This document shows positions 10,871-22,468 of a stretch of 64,000 nt of DNA, piece after piece; the first letter of the stretch is position 1; every line of letters starts with the position of its first letter. The position numbers were made by a program, and so were the translations under genes. Source of the DNA: Sanderia malayensis (Eukaryota > Cnidaria > Scyphozoa > Semaeostomeae > Pelagiidae); NCBI GenBank assembly GCA_013076295.1, contig RQOL01000941.1:8322-72321 (forward strand), given 5' to 3'. The notes beneath the pieces are model-generated. The model saw nothing but the letters and a program-made list of their open reading frames with translations. It was not told the origin of the DNA and ran no database searches.

Positions 10871-11204
10871 TCCACTTTCCCATAGGCAATATCGGAGAAA
10901 ATGGCAACGCATAACTCTTAATAATCGGGCGCTACGCAGGATTCAGGACTGTGCCGACTGCTGTGTGTTGTGCAGTCACCCCTGGACATGTGGATGGTGT
11001 AATGTCCAGTTGGTCTCCGCAGATCAGTGTTATCTGGAATGAATTCATTCTAGAAGGGTGCCGGTAACAACTGTACATCACACTAATGTGCGACGTGATC
11101 TGCGTTGACACACAATACCCGTACCCTTGAATGTGTGTATGTGCGTTTTGGTAGGCAGCCCTCTGTAGAGCAACTGTGCAGATGGTCGCTCTAGGATGAA
11201 GCCT

Positions 11205-12758
11205 TTACAGGACCTCCTGGAAAACGATGTTCTTTGTTTTCCTGTGTGTTTCCTCTGGGAGGTATACTTTGAGCCCGTTAAATGATGTTGCTCTGGACAT
11301 GGACACATAAAATTGACCATGTGTGAACACGGGCTCAGGTAAATACAAACCAACATACCTCAGGGATTGCCCCTGTGCCTTGTTGATTGTCAAGCAGTAT
11401 GCAAGTCTGACTGGAAACTGTCGGCGTTTCATTTTGAACGGCATTTCCGTGTCCTGAGTGGAGACTGTGATCTTGGGAATCGTGACCCGTTGTCCTCTGT
11501 GCTCCTTGGTAATGATCTCTGCTGTGATCACGTGACGTCGCAGATGCCGAATGAGTCTTGTTCCCTTGCAAAGACCTTTCTTTGGATTGAGATTCCGCAG
11601 ACGAATGATCGTTGCACCAACCTAATGCAATGAATATTATTGTGATTAATGACGCCTTTTTTATGGTGCACCACCTTTGCACGTAATAATTGAATGCCAA
11701 TAGGATGAAATATGGTAATCTTCCTACCTTGAGGTTAAGTCTGTGCAAGGGCATTCCATTCGGAGTGAGTTGGTTGAGAAATTCAATGGGCTAGGCCTCT
11801 TCCCCATCCGGATCGTCTGTGACAACACTGTCTGTGCTGTAATAAGTTCTTTCGGCTGTTTGAAGTCTGTCGAGAATTAAGTCGTTCACTTGATGTGATA
11901 AGTCATTCTTTGGAGTCAGACAACAGCGTTCAGACATTGTTACAGGATCCATCATTAGGTGTGAATCTGGTGTGTTCGGCCTGGGAAAAATGAAGTTCAG
12001 CATGTCTTCTTTAGACGAAGTGCATATCTGTTGTGGCAGAATTACGTTGTCCAGTGCATTGTGTGCTTCTTGCTTGTTGCCAAGTCTAAGAAGCCATTCT
12101 GATAATTCACGGTATGAATCATCTTGAACGGCTCTCATGTTGGTGTATTAGCGATGCTGCTGAAACTTTGTGCATAGATCAATGATCTGGTGTGATTTTA
12201 GAGTCTCTGCTACAATTCTTTCCCTTCCTGCTTTCGTGACGACAGGTAGAACTTGTCTGAAGTCACCGCCAAGTAGCATGAACTTGACACCAAATGGTCT
12301 GTCGACATGTGTAATGTCTCGAAGCAGTCGGTCGACTGCTTGTAATGCAAGTGCAGGAATCATGGAAGCTTCATCCCATATAAAGAGAATAGTTTCGCGC
12401 AATACCTGTGCTCTCCTGCTCTGTCTCTTGACATTACACGTTGATTCAGCTTGAAGTGGTATAGGAATTTGAAAGGTAGAATGTGAAGTTCTACCATTTA
12501 TGAGCAGCGTTGCAGCAATTGCTGACCACGCCATGCACTGAACTTTATGTCCATTGGCTTGCAGATTGTGAACCAACGTGTTGTAAAGGAAAGTTTTTCC
12601 GGTTCCAGCCGGCCCGTCAACAAAGTGACAGTTTTGTTCGGATTGCGCGTTGATAGCATCAGTGATTCCCGTGTATATGGCTCGCTGTTCAGGGTTCAAT
12701 GCGGCCAGCATTCGTTCTCCTTCCTCTCTGGCATTGCCAACATCGATGTCATCTTCCT
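11205..12758 (-). pseudogene. Pif1-type helicase exons of RepHel copy A
   Basis: Exon 12758-11728 encodes the Walker A GPAGTGKT (about 12,590-12,616), FIWDEASM (Walker B) and GGDFRQVLPVV. A 106-bp intron (11,622-11,727) separates exon 11621-11205 with LTINKAQGQS and THGQFYVSMSRATS, the C-terminal Pif1/RecD-like motifs. In-frame TAA at 12,148 replaces a Leu codon kept in copy B. Exon 8 is 3 nt shorter than in copy B. The protein ends FQEVL at 11,205. Confidence 0.88.
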
Positions 12759-12914
12759 CTGTAATAATAAGTGAAATATATTGCAATAAAATTGGAAAGA
12801 AAAGCAGGAGAATAAATGTCCAAAAATACGTAAATGCCCTTGTCTGCACGATGTTAGAATACATTATTATATTCGTACTAATAGAGTACATATTTGAAAA
12901 TAACACATTAGTAC

Positions 12915-15459
12915 CTCGTTCAGGAATCACATAGTCGGCTGGAAGTTGAGGAAGGTCAGCATAATTAGTGATCGATTGACCATGTACTTTCAAATTTTCG
13001 TCAATGTCATGTAGACATTGATACATGCGTGGGTCTTCAAAAGCTATGGCCATATCTGGATGATTGAGTTGATCACGTCGTACAAAATCTTCACTCAATG
13101 CTTCTTTGAACATGTTGAAGAGTGCTGCGATATCAGAAGGTGTTTGAAAAAGGAGTAAAGTTGCAAACAACTGTCTCAGTTGTATTGGCATGTTAAAAAT
13201 AACTGCCTCCTCCAAACAGCGTATGATTTCAGCATCATCTTCCAAGAGACCTAGAGCTAAAGCTGCATCTTTGAAGGAATTGCATAGGTTTCCTTCTATC
13301 GTGCGAAGATCTTCAAACGACGTGGCACCTCGTTTATGGAGAAGCAATAGTCTTAGTGCGAATCTTTGCTCACATGGTCGTGGGTGAACTTGATATATTC
13401 TGCCTATGACAGGATTGTTCTCCGGTGTCTTGCTTTCCATGTTTTGGTGCGCTCGTTGAAAACATAGTGTTCAGGAATTTCGTGATAGAAATATTGGCGT
13501 GCAGCCGGGTCTTGTGCATTCAATTCAAACCAAGATGTCAGTGTGGTTTTTTCATTGATGTTTTGTAATTGTTCGACCCTTCCATTATCCTGAAAGTCTA
13601 CGGTCTGCTGATCAGGTAGATGAGCATGCAGACGTTTTATAGTGTGACTTTTCTCGTGCATGGAAAATTGGAATATTCTGTGAACAGCTTCGTGTGGTCC
13701 AATATACCGAGCGTTGATGTATTGGCGTACTTCATCGTGCTCAATATCTTGAGGTACTTGCTGCTGCTGTCCTTCGAGAATTTCCTTGTGTGCCATGTCT
13801 TCTCCTTTATTAATAAATTTGAAAATATATTTCACGGACTTCACAGTGCTACATATTTCGAGATTAATGTGACACTGATACTTGAGTAGAAGATGGCGAT
13901 TATGTGGCACACCCCATGTATCATCTAGAAGTCGATCTTCGAGATTGACTGGGTGACGACAGCATCGTCTGTAGAGGGGATAACCATTCGCATTGACTTG
14001 TGCTTCGGCAGTGCGATCTTTCGGAAATCGTTTCTTGCATTTGTTATTCTCCATGCAAACACATCCGGGGTTTATATCACCGCATGGTCCATGTGTCATG
14101 TGCTTCAGTACTAACTTGTGATATCTTGCATCCTGTGGGTCCGGAATTTCAGCTGATATGAGTCGATCTACCTGTAGGTTTCGAAGAAAAATGTCACATG
14201 TAAGCTCTACACATCAAAATGCATTGTGTTTTTACTAAGCAATACAGCTGATGATAACAATGTTGATAATGTTACCTTTTCAGGCGTTCGTGGTCTATCA
14301 GCCTCAGAGAGGAACAGAATCATGTGAGCGTGTGGTAGTCCTCTCTTCTGAAATTCGATGACATATACATGTGCAACAGTGTGTCCCAGAATGTGCTTGT
14401 GAAGGATATCTTCCAGTAGTTCTTGTAGTTTGAGTTGAAATACTCGTGTGACGATGTCAGGCCGGTCATTTGCCTTCTGGTGTGGTAGAACGTTCTCTGA
14501 AATCTCCTTCCATCTGGGATTGGCCGTCATGGTTAGGAAGATGTCAGGCTTGCCATACTTTCTGACGATAGTCATTGCATCTTGAAAGTTCTGGTACATA
14601 TTTCGTTGACTGCCTGAAAAAGATGAGGGAAGTATGACAACACGACCGACATCAATATGAAGGGGTTCGTTGGGATTGTTTGCCCTGGCCATTTGATTTT
14701 CGATTTCAGCCCTTCTGTTCAGGTGATCCATCAGGCCTCGATAACTGTCAGCACGTAATTGCCGTTGATTGTGCAAAATCCAGTTGAGCTTGTTTCCTTC
14801 TATTTTGGTGTATGCGTCCACTAATTATTGTTGAAAGAGAAGTGTTGCCCTGTGGATGGTAGACAGTTGATTTCTGACTTGTATTCGGTACGAATAATAT
14901 TCGACGATTTTGAGTCTAATACGGTGGTTACAATCAGCATTTTGCTGGCCTTGTCCTTCACGTGTAGGTAGACGTTGAAGGTCCAAGCTGTATCCACGAT
15001 CACCCTGAAAGAACAACAATGGATAGATTAGAGGATCCGCAACAGGAGCTAAGGCATTAATCTTCCTAAGATTACCACGCCTTGTTCGAACTTGAAGCTC
15101 TCTATTCTCGGGATTAGGAGCACCGCCATTGCGTGTAGTGTAGACTGCTGCAATTTCTCTGGCAATAGGATTATCATATCTTCGACCTTGTTCTGGGCGA
15201 CCGGTAATAATCATCTTGAACGTGGGAATAGGCTCATCATTGGCAATGGCTTGCTGCCTTTGCTCTTCCAGTACTTCTCCAATTGTTTTAAAATGTTGAG
15301 CAAACCGATTTACTGCCATCAATTCGTTTTGCAGCAGTGCTACCATGTCTAAGTCCAAGTTTTGTTCTCTGGCTGTGTTCTGACGTTCTTGCAGTGCTTG
15401 TTGGGTGTCCATAATATATAATTCTGCATATTTTCTGGACCTGTCCGTTTCAGTTACCC
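12915..15459 (-). pseudogene. Rep (HUH/Y2) nuclease exons of RepHel copy A
   Basis: Two exons with an intron at 14,172-14,275. Exon 15459-14276 opens with GVTETDRSRKYAELYIMD, continues through the Helitron_like_N region (Y..F.DAM..V...GKPD.F.TMT) to FQKRGLPHAHMILF, the HUH metal-binding site. Exon 14171-12915 carries THGPCGD, CKKRFPK and the tyrosine motif YIFKFINKG (Y at 13,827-13,829, then F). The C-terminal part contains the region before the helicase (RFALRLLLLHKRGATSFEDL). There is a nonsense codon at 14,825 and a frameshift near 13,410. Confidence 0.85.
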
Positions 15460-17367
15460 CTATTGAATGCAAGGAAACATTATAAATTGTAATTCGTTAT
15501 ATCAACTGTAATTTTCAATGCAGCAAGTGCTTTGTTATGAAAGCATCATAAAGCGCCTTGATTTTCGATTGGACAACTCTTCATATTCAGGCAAGCATAG
15601 AGAGCTTATCCACTGCATGTTGGGTAGGAAAAGAATTGAGTGTTCTGACAACATCCGTTTCATTAAGTGAAGGTATTATATGGAAATATAGCCTATTATA
15701 AGAGACGTTATGTTTACCTGTCATATGGTATGCGTTTCCATGTATGGTGATGACTGGTGGTGCTGCATTAGCGTGTCCCGGATGCCATCGCCATTAGTGA
15801 ATTGTATCTACGGAAATTTTTGAGAAAATATTTAGATTCATCAGTAGTTCCAGTGTACAAATGCATCACATTTGCCGGGGGTGGTTGAATGGGATCGAGA
15901 GTTATTAATCCTCCCAAGCAACATTTGTTGTATTGCCTTCTTGAGTTGAGTTCCTCTCGAAAGTATTTTGCTTCACAGTAAATACATGTCCTCGTCATTT
16001 TCCCAAGATGATGAGGCATTGGGGAGAATTGAGGAATTTCAACAATAGGTTGATTTACTTCCCTTGCTTGTTGTTCGATGGGTTGAGGGACATCATCTTG
16101 GTGTTGTGGTGGGATTTCGTCTTGCATTTCAACTTCTTGTGGTTGCACCGCTTTTCATTCTCTTCATTGTCATTTTGAACGTTGGCTTGCAATTGCATAG
16201 CAGCAGGCAATACATGTGGATCCTGAAATTCAATGTAATCTTAGTTAATATAATTCAGTCATGTGTTTTGAAATGCATAAAACTGAAACTTGTGAAGATA
16301 TGTGTATTTAGAGAGGAAAATAATTTCCTGACATGGTGCTATAGAGAATGACTGGTGTATTCTAAGCCAATTGTGATGGTAGTCTGTTTTACCTGATTAT
16401 CATGTAGAATTGGAATGTGTTGTTCCACATTGATTTCATCAGGTTGTGCCGGCCTTTCAATTTCATTATTTTGATTTTCAATATGTGTTGGTGGTTGCAT
16501 CTCCATTGGCCGTATCTGTTGATAATGAAAATTAAAAGAAATTAGCCATTTTGGTTATTAGTTATTAGAAATTTTAATGTCATTACTTTGTCATATGTAA
16601 ATTGATATAAATATACATGGAAACTTAGAATACATGTCTGAAATAGGGAAATTGCATGAGGCATCTGCGTTATTGAAAATAGACTTCTCTAACTGTAGTT
16701 AGGTTGTGTTAAAAATTTTATTTCAACTCATTGTCATTTTGAGCTTGATTTACATTAAGCATCTCCACATCTGCCGTTTGTATTGCTGCTTGACCTTCAC
16801 GATTACGATTCAGAAGGGGCTGTTGCAAGTGCATAACCATCGGCGGTACCTGCAGATGGAAAAATATTAATAATTTGGTTGATATAATAACTGGTATGGT
16901 TTTGATTGTTGTTAATTTGAAATAGTTCTATAATATATAGTTATTTTAATTTGAAACGATTAGCACAAATTATTGAGTTGTGTACCTGAAGTTGAGGTGC
17001 CAGTGATGCAGGGTATTGGCAACAATTGTTTATTAGTTGTGGAACAGCTATATTTCCATAGTGGGGAGGCATCCTAGGTAGTTGCCATGGCACATAGAAT
17101 GCCTGCATCTGTGGATAATGAAGTGGCAGTGGTTGATATTCTGGGGCTGGTTGGTGAGGGTATTCTTGCTGCAACTGGGGAAGATCATTCACTGCTCCCT
17201 GTACCATATTTTCAGGTTGTAAATCAACAGGATGAGGCTGTTGGTTATTCTCACGGCGGTGGCGAGCTGCATCCCGCATTTGATTGCGACAACTGGTGCC
17301 GGTGATGCTTTTTCTGACTTTTTTTGGCATTTTGCGGGATGTGATATTAAAAAAAGAAAAAAATGTG

Positions 17368-17374
17368 TTTTATA
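17368..17374 (-). promoter_or_regulatory. TATA-like box upstream of RepHel ATG (copy A)
   Basis: TATAAAA on the minus strand, 38 bp before the ATG at 17,330, in the context GCATATAAAACACA. The same box at the same distance occurs in B (31,270-31,276) and C (54,158-54,164). No acceptor lies between it and the ATG, so a start just upstream of the ATG is plausible. Confidence 0.45.
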
Positions 17375-18420
17375 TGCAACCTAAGTGAAGTGAAAATGTT
17401 AAAATATGCGATAAGAGTGATTTTTGTGAGCAACTGGATGAGATTGTTGTTTTGTGGTGAACTGCAAGATAAAATAAATAATTTAAAACATAATTTTAAG
17501 AAATGTTTGGAATTACTCTTGATTGTTGAATTAAATTATTGGTTATCTAAAGTTTCCAAATAAAAATATTTATCTTATGACCTACATCACTCTTTCTATT
17601 GTGTTCTTTAACCACTAAAAGGAAAACGGTTGTGATATTGCATAAAGTGGAAAAGTTATTCATCCATTTCATTTTTGGAAAGAAAAATCCATAAACCTAC
17701 ATTTGATGTGTTTGTAAGGCTAGATTTTAATTGCATTATGCAGTAAATTTGCTTTCTATTAATAAGAAATTGCTGCAATTGTTAAGCTAAGTACCTAAGC
17801 TTCAGATTTCGGATATGAATGTACATTACAGGCTGAGGCATTTAAACATTAATTAAAATAGGCTTTGTATAAGAACAATTGTTGAGATACTCACGAAATA
17901 TTTTGAGGTATGAACTTTGTTGACACTTTTTTGATTACCTTCTAAGAAAAAGTTGCCATTAATAGTAAGGAATGTTTAACATGTTTAACTTGTATATTAT
18001 TGTGAAGAAATAAGAATAAAATGTCATGCTGAAGTAAATACTTACTTTATAAAAAATCTTCACTTTACTTTACTTCGTTAAAACAAAACTGGCTGGACAG
18101 AACGGAGAAGCCAGATGACAGAAAGACTAAAAAATCAGATGACAGAAAGGCTAAAAAAGACGTTTTAATGCATGCCATGTAATGAAATTACAACGTTGCT
18201 TTAAAGAAGACGCTGTCGGTGTAAATAAGGATTGTTTAGGAAAGGTAAATTTCAACATTCAACTTACCAATAACAAAGTAAAACAATGTTTCAAACAATG
18301 CTTTTGACAATATATATATAATGATGATATAATTATTATCATCTGCCAATTTCTAACAACGTTAGATATTGAACAAAAAATATTACATTTCGTATAGCAA
18401 GAAAGTAAAGACGCAATTGC
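17375..18420. other. Non-coding region upstream of RepHel (copy A)
   Basis: AT-rich, no gene seen. It contains minus-strand donor-like GTAAGT sites (for example in TTGGTAAGTTG near 18,265) consistent with an alternative 5' UTR exon beginning near 18,440. Nearly identical in copy C (54,165-55,217). Confidence 0.45.
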
Positions 18421-18426
18421 TATTTT

Positions 18427-18477
18427 AAATTCGTGCCAATTTGAAAGTTTGTAGCCTCTATTCGGCGGAGTGCCTCG
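18427..18477 (-). promoter_or_regulatory. E2F-like motif and GTAGCCTCTATTCGG block upstream of RepHel (copy A)
   Basis: AAATTCGTGCCAATTT (one base off the GCGCC form in B and C) followed by GTAGCCTCTATTCGGCG and GCCTCG. The block recurs at 32,711-32,760, 36,148-36,206, 38,578-38,637 and 55,218-55,267. It marks the border between the minus-strand gene and the plus-strand spacer. Confidence 0.4.
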
Positions 18478-19204
18478 TTGTTGTTATTATTATTCTAATG
18501 ATGATCCATTCGACGACCATTGTTGTTCGTTGATGATGGGGAGAAGTGTCGTTGTGTGATCTCTAAGTATAAGAAATAATTTGGAGGACTTTATTATGCA
18601 TGATATCTAGAAATTGATCATTTCTCACCATGGCGTTGTGGGGATTTTGATGGTGATGATGTATTGGACAGAGGTTGTTGAACACAACAACAGCAAAAAC
18701 ATATTCCACCACGGACACATGGAGAAAGAAGTACATTGATTTTTGGTGATCTGTTATATCTTCAGAAATATTGCTGCTGGTAAAAATACCAATAATAAGA
18801 GTAGGCCATGGAAGGTTGACAAAAGGTAAGAAGGTTTAATACGTTTTTTGACTGGGTGAATACATGAGGTGGAGGTAATTAATTAATGATTTGCAGTTAC
18901 AATAAATTACTTACATTTACAAACTTCCAGGCCACATGAAAAGAACCAAGATGAGCCAACATGCTATAAAGTATATTACATAATTTCTTCTTGTTTTTCA
19001 GGTGCCCAGACATAAAGTGAATGTTTGTGGTAATTCCTTGTGAACACAATTATAGTCAGGTGAATTCATTTTAAGATTGTTAATTGAAGATCATTTGTTC
19101 AAAAAGAAGGACAGTGTCTGTTTTGCAGTGATCTTTTTTGAAGATTTACAAAAGTTAGAAATTAGAAGCATTACATATTAACATTAACATACTTACTATA
19201 GATA
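18478..19204 (+). other. Repeated spacer with plus-strand splice signals (E module, copy A)
   Basis: Contains GCCATGGAAGGTTGAC...AAAAG|GTAAGAAGG (exon end 18,825), TTTTTCAG|GTGCCC (exon start 19,002) and CAG|GTGAAT (exon end 19,059). The same sites occur in the homologous spacers at 32,761, 36,207, 39,150 and 55,268. The putative first ATG frame is a few codons only, so any transcript is probably non-coding. Confidence 0.45.
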
Positions 19205-19338
19205 CTATACATAAATATATACATCAATACATACCCTATATACTATATATAAATACTATACATAATATACATACCCTACATACATACCCTACATACATAC
19301 ATACATACATTCATACATACATACATACATACCCTACA

Positions 19339-19372
<34 letters not shown>

Positions 19373-19374
19373 CA
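19205..19374. repeat. AT-rich lead-in and (ACAT)n microsatellite
   Basis: TATAGATACTATACATAAATATATAC-type sequence passing into ACAT repeats with CCCT interruptions; lies between the end of unit A and the 3' end of the next non-autonomous element. Confidence 0.9.
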
Positions 19375-19482
19375 TGAGCCGGGTTCGGTCGCTTCGCTCC
19401 CTCCCCGGAGCCCGTCAAATAGACAAAGCTTAATCTGGTTGGTGCGCTTTGCGCGCTGCATTCGGTGCCGTTCATGCCCATA
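19375..19482 (-). mobile_element. Helitron 3' terminal hairpin region (R)
   Basis: GCATGAACGGC, hairpin GCGCGCAAAGCGCAC (one mismatch in the stem), GATTAAGCTTTGTC, GGGCTCCGGGGAGGGAGCG and terminal CCCGGCTCA on the minus strand. The minisatellite joins at the GGGCATGA side. Confidence 0.65.
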
Positions 19483-21008
19483 CATACATACATACCCTAC
19501 AATACATACCCTACAATACAAACGCTACAATACATACCCTACAATACCTACCCTACATAACATACCCTACAATACATACCCTACCATACATACCATACCA
19601 TACATACCCTACCATACATACCCTACAATACATACCCTACAATACATACCCTACCATACCTACCCTACCATACATACCCTACCATACATACCCTACAATA
19701 CATACCCTACAATACATACCCTACCATACATACCCTACAATACATACCCTACAATACATACCCTACAATACATACTCTACAATGCATACCCTACAATACA
19801 TACCCTACAATACATACCCTACAACAAATACCTTACAATACATACCCTACAATACATACCCTACAATACATAACCTACAATACATACCCTACAATACATG
19901 CCCTACATAACATACCCTACAATACATACCATACAATACATAACCTACAATACAAACCCTACAATACATACCCTACAATACATACCCTACAATATATAAC
20001 CTACAATACATACCCTACAATACAAAGCCTACAATACATACCCTACAATACATACCCTACAATACATGCCCTACATAACATACCCTACAATACATACCCT
20101 ACAATACATACGCTACAATACATACCTTACAATTCATACCCTACAATAAATACCCTACAATACATACCCTACAATACATGCCCTACATAACATACCCTAC
20201 AATACATACCCTACAATACATACGCTACAATACATACCTTACAATTCATTCCCTACAATACATACCCTACAATACATACCCTACAATACATACCCTACCA
20301 TACATACCCTATAATACATACCCTACAATACATACCCTACAATACATACTCTACAATGCATACCCTACAATACATACCCTACAATACATACCCTACAACA
20401 AATACCTTACAATACATACCCTAAATAAATACCCTACAATACATACCCTACAATACATACCCTATAATACATACCCTACAATACATACCCTACAATATGT
20501 ACCCTACAATACATACCATACAATACATACCCTACAATACATACCCTACAATACATACCCTACAATACATGCCCTACATACCATACCCTACAATACAAAG
20601 CCTACAATACATACCCTACAATACATACCCTACAATACATACCCTACAATACATGCCCTACAATACATACCCTACAATACATACCCTACAATACATAACC
20701 TACAATACATACCCTACAATACATGCCCTACATAACATACCCTACAATACATACCATACAATACATAACCTACAATACAAACCCTACAATACATACCCTA
20801 CAATACATACCCTACAATACATAACCTACAATACATACCCTACAATACAAAGCCTACAACACATACCCTACAATACATACCCTACAATACATGCCCTACA
20901 TAACATACCCTACAATACATACCCTACAATACATACGCTACAATACATACCTTACAATTCATACCCTACAATAAATACCCTACAATACATACCCTAAAAT
21001 ACATACTA
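19483..21008. repeat. 14-bp minisatellite array with internal higher-order copies
   Basis: About 1.5 kb of ACCCTACAATACAT units. A run with GCCCTACATAACATACC followed by the variants ACCATACA and ACAAACCC occurs near 19,899 and again near 20,721, showing duplication of blocks of several hundred bp. The first variants match those at 56,268 onward in order. Confidence 0.93.
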
Positions 21009-22468
21009 CGACGCAACATTTCTAAAGAAAGTAAAGGTGGGAGGTCGGATCTTCCCCCCTGGCAATCGACCGCCCAGCGCCCACCCTGCCGCCCCCCTGA
21101 AAGCCGAAGGTTGATAGCTTCAGAGTGAAGTTTGGAAAAAAAAGTTGCCTTCAAAAATTTAATCAATCCTGGAAAATTTAAATTCAATCTCTAATAAAAA
21201 TTATATCAAACTGTAGCTAAAGAAACAGTGAATCCGATAAATATATTCACATTTCTTCACAGTGTTGCTTTGAATTTTAAGCGAGTATTTAGTGCAGCCC
21301 GAGACAAAACCCGTGAAAAAAATTATTCATCAGCCAACTTTAAAAACACAAAAATTCCCCTAATTTGGTAAAACGTTGTCCATTTTAACTCATACTACAC
21401 CAACATGAAGCTGATACCTTGGCGAATAAGTATCGAAAGTACTTGGGTGAATTTGAAATGCTTTTCGCAATTTTAGTTGTACATTTTTGAAGTCGAAGAC
21501 ATGATTTTGTTCATCAAAAATAGTCCTGAAATCAAACCCCTGAAAAAAATAGCATTTAAGGCACGATTCACCAACTTTCAAATTAAATTAACGTGGCCAA
21601 TTTTTGTCCTACACACCCCACAAAAAGATCAACATGAAGCTAATAGCTTGGCGAACATTTATCGAAAGTATTTGGGTGAAAAAAACAAAGTTTTGGGAGG
21701 GTAAAAATTAATTTTCGCAAATGCAAAACACACGCTTGTTGCTTGAAAATTTCGCGTTTTTCAGCAAAATCCAAACTCGGCTAAAACTGTCCAAAAAGAG
21801 AGGAAAATCAAGAAAATAAATAAAACAACCCCAGATAACTTTAGTTCTCGTGTAAATAAACAGTTATCGAAAGTTTAAATGGAGAAAATCGGCCCAGAAC
21901 GACCCGAGAAAATCAAAATTGTCTTCGTGTTTTGGTTAGGCCCTCGAGCCGAAAGAAAAACGTGAGGTGAAACAAAACAAAACTTGAGCTATTTAAGGCC
22001 AAAATCAATTGAATAAAGGAAATACCTTGAAATAATTGTCCACCAATTGTCTCCACAGGACTTGACAACAATTGACACGTCTTTACAATTGATTTCCGGC
22101 ACGTATTCACGTTTAAACCCGAGCAACTTGCCGCCCGTTCAACTAAAAAAACACGTGCTTCTCCCTGCTCGTTTTGCATCTCATTAACTCCATCCGGGGA
22201 ACTTTCTAGAAAGTCGGAACACAAAATGGGCCATAACTCCCGAACCGTTTGGAGTAGAAATTAGCCACATACCTTACTTTGATCAGCACAATGCAGCGAT
22301 CATTTTGATACCAATTTGCACCCTTATTGAGCCCCAGAAAAAAGCCTTTATGATATCAAGGAAATTCCTTTGATCCCATTGTTTTTTCGAACGTCGATTG
22401 TTCCGGAAACAATGGCCCAATGTGTAGCGTTTCCTGGTCTCCTGTGATCGTAGAATAGTATATATAGA
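21009..22468 (-). mobile_element. Non-autonomous Helitron body
   Basis: Non-coding body, best copy of the family with 40,851-42,294. No conserved open frame. ACAAT/ATTGT motifs cluster at about 22,375-22,425 near the minus-strand 5' end. The CACGTG seen in two other bodies is lost here (GTCTCCTGTGATC). Confidence 0.7.

Larger units (their letters stand above)
11205..17330 (-). pseudogene. Helitron RepHel transposase/helicase, copy A, disrupted
   Basis: Eight coding exons: 17330-16986, 16849-16727, 16515-16393, 16222-15718, 15459-14276, 14171-12915, 12758-11728 and 11621-11205. The encoded parts in order are a basic start (MPKKVRKS), Gln/Pro/Asn-rich linkers, a Cys-rich Helitron N-terminal region (CIYC...CC), an HUH nuclease (HAH at 14,324-14,332), the Rep tyrosine motif and a Pif1-type helicase. 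Lesions: exon 2 donor GT changed to TT (16,726-16,725), a one-base loss near 16,155 shared with copy C, a 17-bp deletion near 15,777, TAA at 14,825-14,827, a one-base loss near 13,410 and TAA at 12,148-12,150. The second Rep tyrosine is Phe (13,815-13,817). Helitron RepHel cuts, unwinds and rolls out its own strand; this copy should not be functional. Confidence 0.88.
4972..19204 (-). mobile_element. Gene-bearing Helitron unit, copy A
   Basis: Minus-strand unit read from about 19,204 to 4972. In that order it holds a spacer with plus-strand splice signals, the RepHel transposase pseudogene (17,330-11,205), structured 3' sequence (10,870-10,625), a spacer, a small three-exon accessory gene (7846-7194), another spacer and the 3' hairpin region (5130-4972). 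The 3' end reads CCCCCGGCTA where copies B and C have CTAG. The 5' end is uncertain; it lies at or near the (ACAT)n boundary. Copy C (42,295-55,985) is nearly the same sequence and the similarity continues into the flanking minisatellite, so A and C are related by segmental duplication as well as by transposition. Confidence 0.7.
19375..22468 (-). mobile_element. Non-autonomous minisatellite-bearing Helitron
   Basis: Minus-strand element of 3.09 kb. It starts with TC at 22,468-22,467 (TCTATATATACTATTCTAC), then a 1.46-kb non-coding body (22,468-21,009), a 14-bp minisatellite (21,008-19,483) and the hairpin R region, ending CCCGGCTCA at 19,375 just before (ACAT)n. Its start directly abuts the CTAG of gene-bearing unit B. 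No coding region found. Confidence 0.72.

Noticed and set aside
11367..11633. Plus-strand open frames opposite RepHel exons (also 12,170-12,774, 13,190-13,387, 25,278-25,496, 26,103-26,641, 48,598-48,867)
   Set aside because: Antisense shadows of the RepHel coding exons. They recur in each copy only because the sense strand does.
11335..11754. Second minus frame overlapping exon 7-8 junction of RepHel (SAESQSKERSLQ-type)
   Set aside because: Reads through the 106-bp intron in the wrong frame. The helicase reading with the intron removed gives conserved motifs.
19449..20997. Long open frames encoding Tyr/Pro/Thr/Ile repeats (also at 2,089, 40,101-40,968, 56,224-63,757)
   Set aside because: They follow from the 14-bp unit, which lacks stops in the frame set and so gives a 14-residue period. 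Frames shift whenever a unit loses a base and there is no start context or conservation.
20966..21187. Minus frame at the start of the non-autonomous body
   Set aside because: Present only in part in the homologous bodies, with stops in other copies; a GC-rich low-complexity segment.
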